In this document: positions 52,827 to 62,856 of the stretch, piece after piece
Position numbering within the stretch: position 1 is the first letter of the stretch
How the letters are laid out: each line of letters begins with the position of its first letter
DNA from: Chitinophagales bacterium
GTDB lineage: Bacteria > Bacteroidota > Bacteroidia > Chitinophagales > JADJOU01
Direction of reading: 5' to 3'
Assembly (NCBI GenBank): GCA_016787225.1
Contig: JAEUUY010000026.1
Location: 236,414 to 299,401 of the forward strand
Length of the DNA: 62,988 nt
Position numbers and translations under genes: made by a program
The notes under the pieces: generated by a model
Told to the model about the DNA's origin: nothing
What the model saw: the letters and a program-made list of their open reading frames with translations, nothing else
Databases searched by the model: none

Positions 52827-55800
52827 TTGAAATCATTTTTGCGATTGATTTTTACTGGATTCTTATTTGTTTCCACTCAAATTTCAGAGTTGAGGGCAGA
52901 TCATTTCATTGGTGGTCAATTAAGCTATGAAACGGTAGATTTGGATTCACTAAGAGGCGTTTTTCAAGTAACCTTAAGAGTCGAAAGATTATGTAACTCG
53001 TCCAGCACCTTCTTCCCAGAGTACTTAATTAAAGTATTAGAATACAATACAAAACCAAGCCCAAATTATTCCTTAAGTGTATATAATGCCAAGCTTTTTG
53101 ACTCTAGCTATATATACTATCCTTGTACTCCAACCAATAGTGCATGTACTGGTTCTAGTGGGCAGATAATAGAAGTTAGATATTATAGAGTTCAGATTGT
53201 GGTGCAGAATACAAACAAAGAGTGTGTTGTGTTTTTTGATGAAAATTCAAGAAGTTTTGGCGACAACATAGACCAGATAATTAGTGAACCATTAGTATTG
53301 TATACTTCCTTTGTTCCGCGATATCAGAATTCGCAATTCAAATTTAATGAGTCAAAGCGTCACTTTCCTCTGAAAAATAAGCTTTCAGAAATCGAATATA
53401 CTTTATCAGACACTGAAGGAGATAGCATATCCTATAGTACTTCTCTTCCATTTAAGGCCTTGAATTATACCATCTCAGGACCAACTATGAATTATTCTTT
53501 ATTAAAATCTCAAGCTAAAGCTGGGCTAAACGACAAAAGACCATTTTATATGCAAGAGACAACCCTAATAAACACACCAAACACGATTCAGTTTACGCCT
53601 TCTGTAGAACAAAACTCATGGTTAACGATAGTCAAATCAGAATTTAGAAAAATAAATCTAGGTATAAAAGATACATGGATTTGTATTAGTAAATCGAACA
53701 TGGATAGGTTATTCACGATGTTTGATATAAATACTCAATTTCATTTAAAAGAAATTAATTCATTGTCAAGTGCTGTAAAAATTACCAACCATGATATAAC
53801 TATTTGTAATGATGGCAAGCAGCATCCAATTAACTTTTCATTTCCTATAGAATCTGGAATTCAAACGAATAAGTTCAAAGTTTTTCAAGGACTAACTGAT
53901 ATTAGCACTCAAGTCTCTGCTGTAAGAAAAACTGGTACAGGTGGCGTTGACACATTAATATTAACCTATAATAGCCTATTTACAGGAACAAATGACCTGA
54001 TAACAAATCTTCGTTTTGACTTTGATTTATGTCATACTTCAAGTGGTATAGGATTTGACAGGAGTTTTCGTGTTGGCCTACATGTTTTCAATTATAAGAT
54101 TTTTGAAAAAGACACCATTCTTTCCTGTGCTTCAATACTCTCGGTGCCCACATTGCATCACAAGCCTTTGCTAATAAACTGGGGGACTTATTCTTCTAGC
54201 GCTAAAACAATAACGATCAATAACCCTAAAGATACTTGGTTAGTAGCACAATTGCAAACCCCTCACTCACTCTGTCCGACTAAAGATTCTATTTATATCA
54301 ATCAAGGTTCCATTTTTACTTTAACTACGATTGGCTACTCACCTAGCTGCAAAGGCTATGCTGATGCTGCCGCCAAGGTATCTGTCACAGGGACCAATGG
54401 TCCATTTACCTTTAGATGGAGTAATAGCTCTACTTTCGATAGCATTACCAGCATTCCAGCGGGCAAGCATAGCGTTGAAGTTAAAGACAAGGATAACTGT
54501 AAACAAACAGATACGATAAATATAGCTGAGCCTGCAGGAATTACAGCACATTGGGTGGTAGATAGCCCTATTACTTGCTATAAAGGGAGTAATGGTCGGG
54601 GGCATATCCAAGTGACTTCGAATATCAAGCCCAGCCAATATTTGTGGACAACAGTAATATCAGCAGATTCATTTTTAATGAATCTTTCTGCAGGTGCATA
54701 TGAAGGTCAATATAAATATACCAACTTGTCGAATATAATTTGTGACCAAGCCTACAGTTTCGTTATTGATGAGCCTGATAGCATTTACCTCCACATTGTT
54801 ACTACAGATAATACTTGTTTTGGTGAGGCAAAAGGCAAGATAGCGGTCCTGCCTGTCGGAGGACACGGTGATTTTCTTTTCTATTTTGACCATGTAGAAA
54901 CCAGTGTTGGTTATAAAGATAGACTAGCAAATGGCACGGTCAATGTATATGCTAAAGATGTTAAAAACTGCATATCTTCAATACATCCTGTAACTATAAA
55001 AAGTCCTGATAGACTAAAATACAATATTATCGCTAATAATCCGAGTTGTGCAGGTGTGTCTAATGGTTCTATAGCTATTCATCACCCCGAAGGTGGCTTA
55101 TCGCCCTACGTTTTCTCATTAAACCTTGGAGACTTTTCAAGCAATACTAACTTTACCGACTTAGGTGCAGGTCCATATACTCTAAAAATGCGCGATGCCA
55201 ATAATTGTACCTTTGTTCAAAGCTTTCCTTTAAGCAATAGTTATACATTGAATGCTAAGCCTGATTTAATAGAAGATTCTAGGTGTCCACGTTCTAATAC
55301 TGGTAAAATTCATTTAGATATTTCTAATGGTTTCAGTCCATTCAAGGTTTACTATAAGTCCGATTCCAGCATTACGACGAGTACCGTGTTGCATTTAGAT
55401 AATTTGAGTAAAGGGAACTACCCAATTCGAATTGTAGACAAGAATGGGTGCAATTGGCTTTCTCAATATCAAATAAACGAACCTGATACTATTAAATTAC
55501 ATTCTATTTTGAATCATGAATCCTGCTATGGATTTAAGAATGGGAGCATAGTAGCCAGTATCGTTAGCGGAGGAAACCTCCCATATGGAGTGATGAAATG
55601 GTACGATGAGAATAATGCTCTACTGCCTTTTTCTCAATCTTTAAAACCAGGTATTTATTATCTCAGATTTAACGATCAAAAAAATTGTAGTTATGAGTAT
55701 ACATTTCAGATTAAAGGAAAACCTCAACTGAAAGCAAATCTAGAAGTTTCTCAAACAATTAATTGCCATGGATACGCCAATGGTAAGATTAAATCAAATA

Positions 55801-56738
55801 CTATAGGCGGAAGTCCCCCTTATTCATACCAATGGAGGAATTATAATCAAAGCCTAAACTCTGATTTAAATAATTTACCAGCTGGTAAATATTTTATCAG
55901 TATTACGGATGCTGATAATTGCAGTATATCCGATAGTATTGAGATTTCACAGCCCAATCCAATAACTTTAGAATCTCTAAAAATTAAAAATACAGATTGT
56001 CCAAATTCAACAAATGGAGGCATTACAGTATTAAGTCTGGGCAGCAATGGTAGCAATGCCAATCTCACCTATGCACTTAAAAATAAAACAGATTTCTCTT
56101 TATCAAAGACATTTACAAATCTCGCAAAAGACAACTATACTATTATTGTAAAAGATTCAGTTGGATGCCAAAAAGAATTTGAAAGTGAGGTCAAGGTTGA
56201 TAAAAGTCTTGAAGTTCAATTAGCGCCCTCCCAATCTATGGAAATAGGTCATGAATATCAAATCAACCCTAAAATAGTCTTAGGTGAAAACACGCTCTCT
56301 GAAGATATTACAGGTTACGATTGGAATCCTAAATATGGATTATCATGTACCGATTGTTTATCTCCCAAATTTATAGCAACGAAAACAGAAATTTTCACCA
56401 TAGAGGTACAATATGGCAAAGCCTGTAAGTCTAGTGCTTCAACACTAATAGAAGTCAGTAAACCAGAAGATGTCTTTATCCCAAATTCTTTTAGTCCAAA
56501 TGGTGACAATAAAAATGACATTTGGTATATTCATGGAAAAAATGTAATAGGTTTCGAAGTCCACGTATATAATAGGGTAGGCGAATTGGTATATTCAAGT
56601 TCGGATATCAATAAGGGCTGGGATGGCACCTATAGAGGAACCAAAGAAAATACAAACACCTATAAGTACATAGTAAAAGTAAACTATACAGATAAAAGTC
56701 AACGCCTATATGAGGGTAGTTTAAATCTTTTTAGATAG
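52827..56738 (+). CDS. SprB-repeat cell-surface protein with T9SS type B (CHU_C) sorting domain
   Basis: A 1303-residue exported protein. The TTG start precedes the signal peptide MKSFLRLIFTGFLFVSTQISELRA; no ATG is near. About residues 490-1170 carry a series of SprB-like repeats of 70-80 residues, each with a C-x(3-5)-G/N-G-x-I core and a LPAGKY or LSAGAY type turn (for example NCHGYANGKI, SCYGFKNGSI, NPSCAGVSNGSI). The C-terminus from about 1215 (VFIPNSFSPNGDNKNDIW to NLFR) is the gliding motility-associated domain used as a type IX secretion signal. It is probably an adhesin displayed at the cell surface. Confidence 0.92.
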   Translation: MKSFLRLIFTGFLFVSTQISELRADHFIGGQLSYETVDLDSLRGVFQVTLRVERLCNSSSTFFPEYLIKVLEYNTKPSPNYSLSVYNAKLFDSSYIYYPCTPTNSACTGSSGQIIEVRYYRVQIVVQNTNKECVVFFDENSRSFGDNIDQIISEPLVLYTSFVPRYQNSQFKFNESKRHFPLKNKLSEIEYTLSDTEGDSISYSTSLPFKALNYTISGPTMNYSLLKSQAKAGLNDKRPFYMQETTLINTPNTIQFTPSVEQNSWLTIVKSEFRKINLGIKDTWICISKSNMDRLFTMFDINTQFHLKEINSLSSAVKITNHDITICNDGKQHPINFSFPIESGIQTNKFKVFQGLTDISTQVSAVRKTGTGGVDTLILTYNSLFTGTNDLITNLRFDFDLCHTSSGIGFDRSFRVGLHVFNYKIFEKDTILSCASILSVPTLHHKPLLINWGTYSSSAKTITINNPKDTWLVAQLQTPHSLCPTKDSIYINQGSIFTLTTIGYSPSCKGYADAAAKVSVTGTNGPFTFRWSNSSTFDSITSIPAGKHSVEVKDKDNCKQTDTINIAEPAGITAHWVVDSPITCYKGSNGRGHIQVTSNIKPSQYLWTTVISADSFLMNLSAGAYEGQYKYTNLSNIICDQAYSFVIDEPDSIYLHIVTTDNTCFGEAKGKIAVLPVGGHGDFLFYFDHVETSVGYKDRLANGTVNVYAKDVKNCISSIHPVTIKSPDRLKYNIIANNPSCAGVSNGSIAIHHPEGGLSPYVFSLNLGDFSSNTNFTDLGAGPYTLKMRDANNCTFVQSFPLSNSYTLNAKPDLIEDSRCPRSNTGKIHLDISNGFSPFKVYYKSDSSITTSTVLHLDNLSKGNYPIRIVDKNGCNWLSQYQINEPDTIKLHSILNHESCYGFKNGSIVASIVSGGNLPYGVMKWYDENNALLPFSQSLKPGIYYLRFNDQKNCSYEYTFQIKGKPQLKANLEVSQTINCHGYANGKIKSNTIGGSPPYSYQWRNYNQSLNSDLNNLPAGKYFISITDADNCSISDSIEISQPNPITLESLKIKNTDCPNSTNGGITVLSLGSNGSNANLTYALKNKTDFSLSKTFTNLAKDNYTIIVKDSVGCQKEFESEVKVDKSLEVQLAPSQSMEIGHEYQINPKIVLGENTLSEDITGYDWNPKYGLSCTDCLSPKFIATKTEIFTIEVQYGKACKSSASTLIEVSKPEDVFIPNSFSPNGDNKNDIWYIHGKNVIGFEVHVYNRVGELVYSSSDINKGWDGTYRGTKENTNTYKYIVKVNYTDKSQRLYEGSLNLFR

Positions 56739-56782
56739 TATATGTCCATACTAATCTGCAAATCACTAATTTGAAGATTTTT

Positions 56783-57688
56783 TTAAAATTTTTTCTTATT
56801 ATTCTTTAAAAATTGTGCTAAGGTGCTAGATTGAAACCTAAACCCAAGTTGTTCTATTTTTCTAGAACAAACCTTCTGTGAAAATAGAAAGACCTCACTC
56901 ATTTCCCCTATCATCCACTTCAAAAGAAAAGCAGGAACTGTAAATGGAATAGATATACCTCCAAACTTCTGATTATATTTTTTCAGAAGATAAATAAATT
57001 GAACAGGCTGTGGAGATACCGCATTGAATATACCTGTTGTCTTTTTAGTACCAATGTAATAAATTAACTCACATAAATCGTTTACATCTATCCACGAAAT
57101 ATACTGTCTTCCGTTTCCAAATATAACCATAAACTTAAATCGCAGACCCATGACTAATTTTGGAAATGCTCCCACACTAGGATGAAATACAATTCCAATG
57201 CGAACGATAGCAAAGGGCTGATTTAATCCTTGAATAGCCGACTCCCATTTCTCTGTAATATCAGCTAGTCGACCACTTCCTTTTAAAGCCTCCTCTGAAA
57301 GTTTCTCATGAGATCTATTGCCATATATCCCAATGGCAGAAGCCTGAACTAAAAATTCTGTCTTAATTTTACCTGAATTAATAAGGTCTTTTAAAAACAC
57401 AGTCGATTTTACCCTACTATTCAATAACTCTTCTTTGCGCTTCTTAGTCCATAATTTATCTGCTATACCTGCTCCAGCAAGATTTATAATTATATCAAAA
57501 CTGTCGATACCCTTTAAATCTATCTCTTGCGTGTATGGAGCCCAATAGAGAACATGCTCTTGTTTTGATAATTGTTTTTGAGTAGATAGAATATATACCT
57601 CATAATACCGACTAACAAAAAGCCTGCGCAAGTGCTCTCCTACAAAGCCACTCCCGCCAGCTATCAGTACTTTTTTTGTTTTTTCCAT
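56783..57688 (-). CDS. TIGR01777-family NAD-dependent epimerase (YfcH-like)
   Basis: A 301-residue extended-SDR protein. The N-terminal loop IAGGSGFVGEHLRRLF (about 9-24) binds the nucleotide. DIIINLAGAGIADKLWTKKRKEEL and VQASAIGIYG are hallmark stretches of the TIGR01777 group, and FNAVSPQPVQF occurs in the C-terminal half. Relatives include YfcH and SulA-like division regulators, but function is unproven. It lies 28 nt downstream of the enoyl-CoA hydratase gene. Confidence 0.9.
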   Translation of the reverse strand: MEKTKKVLIAGGSGFVGEHLRRLFVSRYYEVYILSTQKQLSKQEHVLYWAPYTQEIDLKGIDSFDIIINLAGAGIADKLWTKKRKEELLNSRVKSTVFLKDLINSGKIKTEFLVQASAIGIYGNRSHEKLSEEALKGSGRLADITEKWESAIQGLNQPFAIVRIGIVFHPSVGAFPKLVMGLRFKFMVIFGNGRQYISWIDVNDLCELIYYIGTKKTTGIFNAVSPQPVQFIYLLKKYNQKFGGISIPFTVPAFLLKWMIGEMSEVFLFSQKVCSRKIEQLGFRFQSSTLAQFLKNNKKKF

Positions 57689-57716
57689 CAGTTAAACAAA
57701 TTAGCTATGATTTTCT

Positions 57717-58484
57717 TTACCAAGTTAACTTTGTTTTATCAATAAAAGAATTCAGTCCTTTCTTAAAATCAGCTGTTTCTCGCATCTTAGCATTAGCTAT
57801 AGTTGCCAGTTCTATTGCTTTTGCCCATGGTTTATCCTGTAGTTCTACTAATAATTTTTTGGTTTCTCGCACAGAAGTCTCACTTGTCGTCTCAATCAAT
57901 TGCAACGCGAGGTTATAAACATAATCTTGAATCAGTTCTTTTTGCACAATGACATGCACTAACCCAAATTTGAGAGCTTCATCACCAGAGACTAGTTTGC
58001 CTGTTAGTAAAAGTTCTCTTGCCTTAGACTCTCCTATTTTTTTTACTAAATAAGTAGAGACCAAGGCTGGAATAAACCCAATCTTAACCTCAGAATATCC
58101 AAATCTTGCCTCCGGTACAGCATAACAAAAATCCGCAGCAGTAGCTATCCCGCAGCCTCCTGCAATAGCATGACCTTCTACTTGAGCTATAGTGAGTTTA
58201 GGAAAATTATATATCTTATCAAACAGCTCGGCTATATGTCTGGTATCAGCGAGATTCTCTTCAAAGTTATTATCCTTTAATGACATGAGATAATCTAAAT
58301 CCGCCCCAGCACAAAAAACATCACTATTCGATTTTATAACTAATAACTTCACACGATTATCGAGAGATAGATCGTCTAAGGAAGCTTTTATTCTGCGAAT
58401 AAACTCAAAATTCAAGGCATTTTTCTTTTCAATACGATTGAGCGTTAAATACCCAATCCTTTCCTTTATTTCGACATCTAACAT
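57717..58484 (-). CDS. Enoyl-CoA hydratase/isomerase family protein
   Basis: A 255-residue crotonase-fold enzyme. The oxyanion loops are VFCAGADLDYL (near 56) and GHAIAGGCGIATAADFCYA (near 103). The first catalytic Glu position of hydratases is partly kept in PEARFGYSEVKIGFIPA (Glu near 128/136). It could be a hydratase or a methylglutaconyl-CoA-type enzyme; substrate unresolved. It diverges from lpxD. Confidence 0.88.
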   Translation of the reverse strand: MLDVEIKERIGYLTLNRIEKKNALNFEFIRRIKASLDDLSLDNRVKLLVIKSNSDVFCAGADLDYLMSLKDNNFEENLADTRHIAELFDKIYNFPKLTIAQVEGHAIAGGCGIATAADFCYAVPEARFGYSEVKIGFIPALVSTYLVKKIGESKARELLLTGKLVSGDEALKFGLVHVIVQKELIQDYVYNLALQLIETTSETSVRETKKLLVELQDKPWAKAIELATIANAKMRETADFKKGLNSFIDKTKLTW

Positions 58485-58580
58485 GAGTTGATTTTTTACA
58501 ACAATGCAAACCTAAGTCATTCCATTTAACTGAACAAATTTATGGTTAAGATTTAATGTTAAGAATCATATTTTTTTACC

Positions 58581-58588
58581 TACATTTG
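58581..58588 (+). promoter_or_regulatory. Promoter -7 element for lpxD
   Basis: TACATTTG matches TAnnTTTG, 18 nt upstream of the lpxD ATG. Confidence 0.45.
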
Positions 58589-58606
58589 GTTTATCAATAA
58601 ACCAGT

Positions 58607-59617
58607 ATGATATTTAAAGCAAAAGATATAGCCAAACTCATAGGAGGCAAGGTAGAAGGAGATGAAAACAAAGAAGTCTCAACATTTAGCAAAATTGAAG
58701 AGGCTTCGGAGTCTAGTTTATGTTTTTTTGCTAATGAAAAATACGCTCCATATTTAGAACATACAAAGGCGGCTGTAATTTTAGTTTCCCAAGAATTTGC
58801 TTATTCAGTTCCCCAAAGTGTAACACTCATAAGATGTGATAGTCCCTATGAAGCTACTGCTAAGCTATTAGAGTTTTACCAAACCAAAATGAGCCAATCA
58901 GGAATAGAGTCGAACTCATTTATTCATGAAGCTGCAAAGATAGGGAATCAGGTTTATATAGCATCCTTCGCCTATGTTTCAGAAAATGCTTCAATTGGTG
59001 ATCATAGTAAAATTTTTCCACATGTGTTCATAGGCAAGAATGTCTTCATCGGCAAAAATGTTGTTATCCATTCCGGAGTAAAGATATATGAAGGCTGTAA
59101 AATAGGAGATAACTGCATATTGCATTCCGGTGTCATTATTGGCAGTGATGGCTTTGGATTCGCCCCTAGCGCAGATGGTAGTTTCTCGAAAATACCACAG
59201 GTCGGCAATGTGGTTCTTGAAGAAAATGTAGAAGTAGGAGCCAATACTGTTATTGATAGGGCTACTATGGGTTCTACTCGGATTCAATCTGGTACCAAGC
59301 TAGACAACCTGATACAAATAGCCCATAATGTGGTCATAGGGAAAAATACGGTCATCGCTGCGCAAACAGGTATCTCTGGTAGCACAAAAATTGGCGATCA
59401 GGTGATGATAGGTGGCCAAGCAGGAATCGTAGGACATATTCAAATAGGCGATAAAGTCAGAATCAATGCCCAAAGTGGTGTTTCTAAATCTCTAGAAACT
59501 GGAGCTGCTGTCACAGGCTCTCCTGCCTGGGACTATACTAGAATGCTCAAAGCCCAAGCCTTGATAAAAAAACTGCCGGAGTTATTTGAGCGAGTTCTTA
59601 AACTGGAATCTAAATAG
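58607..59617 (+). CDS. lpxD: UDP-3-O-(3-hydroxyacyl)glucosamine N-acyltransferase LpxD
   Basis: Third step of lipid A synthesis: N-acylation of the UDP-acylglucosamine. The N-terminal uridine-binding domain (about 1-100) has [21 protein letters not shown] left-handed beta-helix of hexapeptide repeats follows (about 105-305), including the catalytic-type His in QIAHNVVIG (near 246). A C-terminal helix ends [14 protein letters not shown]. Length 336 is normal. The gene precedes lpxC-fabZ and lpxA. Confidence 0.96.
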   Translation: MIFKAKDIAKLIGGKVEGDENKEVSTFSKIEEASESSLCFFANEKYAPYLEHTKAAVILVSQEFAYSVPQSVTLIRCDSPYEATAKLLEFYQTKMSQSGIESNSFIHEAAKIGNQVYIASFAYVSENASIGDHSKIFPHVFIGKNVFIGKNVVIHSGVKIYEGCKIGDNCILHSGVIIGSDGFGFAPSADGSFSKIPQVGNVVLEENVEVGANTVIDRATMGSTRIQSGTKLDNLIQIAHNVVIGKNTVIAAQTGISGSTKIGDQVMIGGQAGIVGHIQIGDKVRINAQSGVSKSLETGAAVTGSPAWDYTRMLKAQALIKKLPELFERVLKLESK

Positions 59618-59702
59618 TCATATCTTCTTAGCTATCTTTTATCATCAAGCAAGGCGACTTGAAAGGCCTTGAAATTGAATTTTAAGTTTAATTTTAAAAA
59701 TA

Positions 59703-59710
59703 TATATTTG
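59703..59710 (+). promoter_or_regulatory. Promoter -7 element for lpxC-fabZ, with abutting AGGAGG
   Basis: TATATTTG matches TAnnTTTG. A strong Shine-Dalgarno word AGGAGG (59728-59733) directly touches the ATG at 59734, closer than the usual 5-9 nt. Confidence 0.4.
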
Positions 59711-59733
59711 TACGAAATTGAACGGATAGGAGG

Positions 59734-61131
59734 ATGAATAATTTCCAGCAGACAATCAAAACAGAAGGCTCTATTAGTGGGCACGGTCTTCATAGCGGTA
59801 AGACAGTCACCCTTACCCTAAAGCCTGCTGCCACGAATCACGGTATAAAGTTCCAGCGATTAGATTTGCCTGATCAGCCTATCATAGATGCTAACTGTGA
59901 CTATGTAGTACCTTCAGAGCGAAGCACCACGTTAGATAAAAATGGCGTTAAACTGATTACAATAGAACATATATTATCCGCATTGGCTGGTTTGCAGATA
60001 GATAACGTATTGATCTGTGTAGACAACGAAGAAATGCCTATCCTAGATGGTAGTTCCGCTCAATTTGTCACCTTAATCAAACAATGTGAGATATTAAGAC
60101 AAGACGAAACAAGGGAACTATTTCAGTTAAAACACAATGTCATTATAGAAGATCCGGCTACAGGCTCGAAAATCATAGCCATGCCCAGTGATAGTTTCAA
60201 AGTGACGGTTATGGTTGATTATAATTCGCAAATTGTAGGACCACAGCACGCCTCGTTAGATCATTTTGAGGACTATGAAAAAGAAATTTCACCTTGTAGA
60301 ACTTTTGTATTCTTCCATGAGTTAAAAGCACTTTTTGATGCCGGTCTTATAAAAGGAGGGAGTGTAGATAATGCTATTGTCCTAGTAGATAAAATGCCAA
60401 GTCAAAATGATATTGACGAGTTATCAAAATTATTCAATAGAAATGATATAGAGGTAAAATCAGAAGGATATTTAAACAATATAGATTTACATTTCCAAAA
60501 CGAACCTACAAGACACAAGCTACTAGATGTTGTAGGTGACTTATCCCTTATAGGCACACCTATTAAAGCACATATCATTGCTACTCGACCTGGGCATAAA
60601 ATCAATACCGACTTTGCTAAAATGCTCAAGGCAAAAATCAAAGAATCTAGATCTAAAACAGATGCACCTGTTTATGACCCGAATAAGGAACCAATTTATG
60701 ATATCCATGCGATTCAAAATATTTTACCGCATCGATTTCCAATGCTATTGGTAGATAAGATTATCGAAGTTACGGATAACTACGTGGTAGGAGTAAAGAA
60801 TGCCACAGTCAATGAACATTTCTTTGCGGGGCATTTTCCTGACAATCATGTCATGCCAGGAGTACTTCAAATTGAAGCTATGGCGCAATGCGGTGGCATG
60901 CTGGCATTAAAATCGGTAGAGAATACGAAAGACTATGACGTCTACTTTTTAAAGATAAATAATGCCAAATTTAAACGCAAAGTTGTACCTGGTGATACAC
61001 TAGTCATGAAAGTAGAACTCATGGGACCAATAAGGCGTGGAATTGTAGAGATGAAAGGCACTATATTTATCGGAAACCAAATAGCCACGGAAGCGGAAAT
61101 GATGGCAACAATAATTAAAAGACAAAAATAA
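59734..61131 (+). CDS. lpxC-fabZ: Bifunctional LpxC deacetylase / FabZ dehydratase
   Basis: A 465-residue fusion usual in Bacteroidota. The LpxC half (about 1-305) is the zinc deacetylase committing to lipid A: TIEHILSALAGLQIDNVLI (zinc His), EMPILDGSSAQFV (catalytic Glu) and RHKLLDVVGDLSLIG (zinc His and Asp). The FabZ half (from about 320) dehydrates 3-hydroxyacyl-ACP: LPHRFPMLLVDKI, NEHFFAGHFPDNHVMPGV (catalytic His) and EAMAQ (Glu). It is 5 nt upstream of lpxA, forming an operon. Confidence 0.97.
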   Translation: MNNFQQTIKTEGSISGHGLHSGKTVTLTLKPAATNHGIKFQRLDLPDQPIIDANCDYVVPSERSTTLDKNGVKLITIEHILSALAGLQIDNVLICVDNEEMPILDGSSAQFVTLIKQCEILRQDETRELFQLKHNVIIEDPATGSKIIAMPSDSFKVTVMVDYNSQIVGPQHASLDHFEDYEKEISPCRTFVFFHELKALFDAGLIKGGSVDNAIVLVDKMPSQNDIDELSKLFNRNDIEVKSEGYLNNIDLHFQNEPTRHKLLDVVGDLSLIGTPIKAHIIATRPGHKINTDFAKMLKAKIKESRSKTDAPVYDPNKEPIYDIHAIQNILPHRFPMLLVDKIIEVTDNYVVGVKNATVNEHFFAGHFPDNHVMPGVLQIEAMAQCGGMLALKSVENTKDYDVYFLKINNAKFKRKVVPGDTLVMKVELMGPIRRGIVEMKGTIFIGNQIATEAEMMATIIKRQK

Positions 61132-61136
61132 CGCCC

Positions 61137-61925
61137 ATGCTGCAGCCATTATCCTACATTCACCCGAATGCCAAAATAGCAGAAACTGCAACCATAGACC
61201 CGTTCACAACCATATACGGCGATGTCGAAATAGGCGAAGGAACCTGGATAGGCTCTCATGTTACTATCATGGATGGAGCGAGAATAGGCAAAAACTGCAA
61301 AATTTTCCCTGGAGCTGTCATATCGGGCATACCTCAAGACCTCAAATATAAAAACGAAAAAACGACAGCTGAAATAGGAGATAATTGTGTTATCAGAGAA
61401 TGTGTGACCATCAATAGAGGCACTACCTATGCTAACACCACTAAAATTGGACATAATTGCCTTATTATGGCTTACGTTCACCTTGGCCACGACACTATAG
61501 TAGGAGATAATGTCATTATAGCAAACTCTTGTAACCTCGGTGGACATGTCATTGTAGAGGACTGGGCTATTCTCGGTGGCAACGTTAATATCCAACAATT
61601 TACCCGTATAGGTGCTCATAGTTATATCTCCGGAGGTATTTCTATCAATAAAGATATACCACCTTTTGTCAAAGCAGCAAGGATGCCAGCATCATATCAT
61701 GGCGTGAATAGTGTAGGGTTAAAACGCAGAGGCTTCTCTCAAGATACAATTAATCACATTTTTGATGTTTATCGAATTCTATTTGTTCGTAACTCTAATA
61801 TATCTAAAGGTATAGAAATGATCGAAGCAGAGATACCTCCGACTGCAGAAAGAGATTTAATTGTCAGCTTTGTCAATGCTTCTAAAATTGGGGTATTGAA
61901 GGGATTTAGGAAGAATGGATCTTAA
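61137..61925 (+). CDS. lpxA: UDP-N-acetylglucosamine O-acyltransferase LpxA
   Basis: First step of lipid A synthesis: 3-O-acylation of UDP-GlcNAc. A 262-residue hexapeptide left-handed beta-helix protein, with the catalytic His in CLIMAYVHLGHDTIVG (near 121-125), NSCNLGGHVIVEDWAILGG and the C-terminal helical domain SVGLKRRGFSQDTIN. The start is ATG, 5 nt after lpxC-fabZ. Confidence 0.97.
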   Translation: MLQPLSYIHPNAKIAETATIDPFTTIYGDVEIGEGTWIGSHVTIMDGARIGKNCKIFPGAVISGIPQDLKYKNEKTTAEIGDNCVIRECVTINRGTTYANTTKIGHNCLIMAYVHLGHDTIVGDNVIIANSCNLGGHVIVEDWAILGGNVNIQQFTRIGAHSYISGGISINKDIPPFVKAARMPASYHGVNSVGLKRRGFSQDTINHIFDVYRILFVRNSNISKGIEMIEAEIPPTAERDLIVSFVNASKIGVLKGFRKNGS

Positions 61926-62023
61926 TTAAACTTTAGCTATTAGGCTCTAGCCGTCAGACGGATTTTTATTTTGCACTTTTGACTGAGAACTTAAAAAACT
62001 GACAACTGACAACTATTCCAAGC
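61926..62023. repeat. Spacer with GACAACTGACAACT words
   Basis: The gap between lpxA and the ABC gene contains CTGACAACTGACAACT and similar words. Related words occur at 25170-25200 (CAACTGGCAACTAGCGACT) and near 35390-35440. No gene or terminator is seen. Confidence 0.4.
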
Positions 62024-62638
62024 ATGCAAATTCGTCTAAAAGCAATTCAAAAAACTTACCAAAACAAAGTAATTTTTCAAAATCTGTCAACAGAATTTGA
62101 AAGCGGTAAAAGATATGGAATAGCTGGACACAATGGATCTGGCAAATCTACATTGCTAAAAATCATAGCAGGATTTACCACACCTAACGCAGGTCAAGTT
62201 CACTATTTAAGTGATGGAAAAATTATTGCTGTAGATTCTGTCTACCAACATATCAATTTCATTGCACCATATATAGATTTGCCAAGCGATTTGAGTTTTT
62301 ATGAACTCTTGAATTTTCATTTCTCAATGAAAAAAAGAAATTTTGATGTAAGCAATGATGAAATCAATTCCTACTTTCATCTTCCTATAAATCTCCCTAT
62401 CCGACAATTTTCTTCTGGCATGTTACAGCGTGTCAAACTGGCTCTTGCCTTTTTCACACATGGCGACGTTATTCTCCTAGATGAACCTACCGAAACTTTA
62501 GACATGAAAGGATTTGAGCTCTATGCTAGCCTTCTAGAAAAACTAAGTAATAATAGAACAATACTTATTGCGAGCAATAAAGAACAAGACTTTATAGATT
62601 GTCAATCGATTATCAGAATTGATAAATCAAAAGGTTGA
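62024..62638 (+). CDS. ABC transporter ATP-binding protein
   Basis: A 204-residue nucleotide-binding domain. Walker A GHNGSGKST is at about 35-43, the signature is FSSGMLQRVKLAL (SSGM replacing LSGGQ, as in short CcmA-like or ABC-2 exporters), and Walker B is VILLDEPTETLD. It lacks a membrane partner in the window; the gene is short, and substrate is unknown. It converges with the truncated decarboxylase-family gene. Confidence 0.87.
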   Translation: MQIRLKAIQKTYQNKVIFQNLSTEFESGKRYGIAGHNGSGKSTLLKIIAGFTTPNAGQVHYLSDGKIIAVDSVYQHINFIAPYIDLPSDLSFYELLNFHFSMKKRNFDVSNDEINSYFHLPINLPIRQFSSGMLQRVKLALAFFTHGDVILLDEPTETLDMKGFELYASLLEKLSNNRTILIASNKEQDFIDCQSIIRIDKSKG

Positions 62639-62646
62639 TTCTAATA

Positions 62647-62856
62647 TCATCTGGACATTTTATAACCCTGAGTCATTCTTTTACCCATAGCTGCATACTC
62701 ATCCACCTGGGCTGGAGTAGTACCTAAGCCATCTACATAGCGATTAAACATACAAAACGCAGAGGCTACTAATACGGTATCATGAATTTCCTCATCTGAC
62801 GCACCAAAAGACTTAGCCAATTGTATGTCTTGAAAGTCAACTTGCCTAGGTAGTAT
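62647..62856 (-). pseudogene. C-terminal remnant of a carboxymuconolactone decarboxylase-family (AhpD-like) protein
   Basis: The minus-strand frame reads VDFQDIQLAKSFGASDEEI, then HDTVLVASAFCMFNRYVDGL, and ends YKMSR, the C-terminal half of a CMD/AhpD-like domain. Upstream it becomes ILPRQ and meets a TGA at 62857-62859. The N-terminal half with the usual CxxC region is therefore missing. The break coincides with a sequence that looks like an insertion-sequence end. Confidence 0.65.

Noticed and set aside
53000-56700. Several minus-strand frames within the SprB-repeat gene
   Set aside because: They have no recognisable domains or starts and are by-products of the repeated coding sequence.
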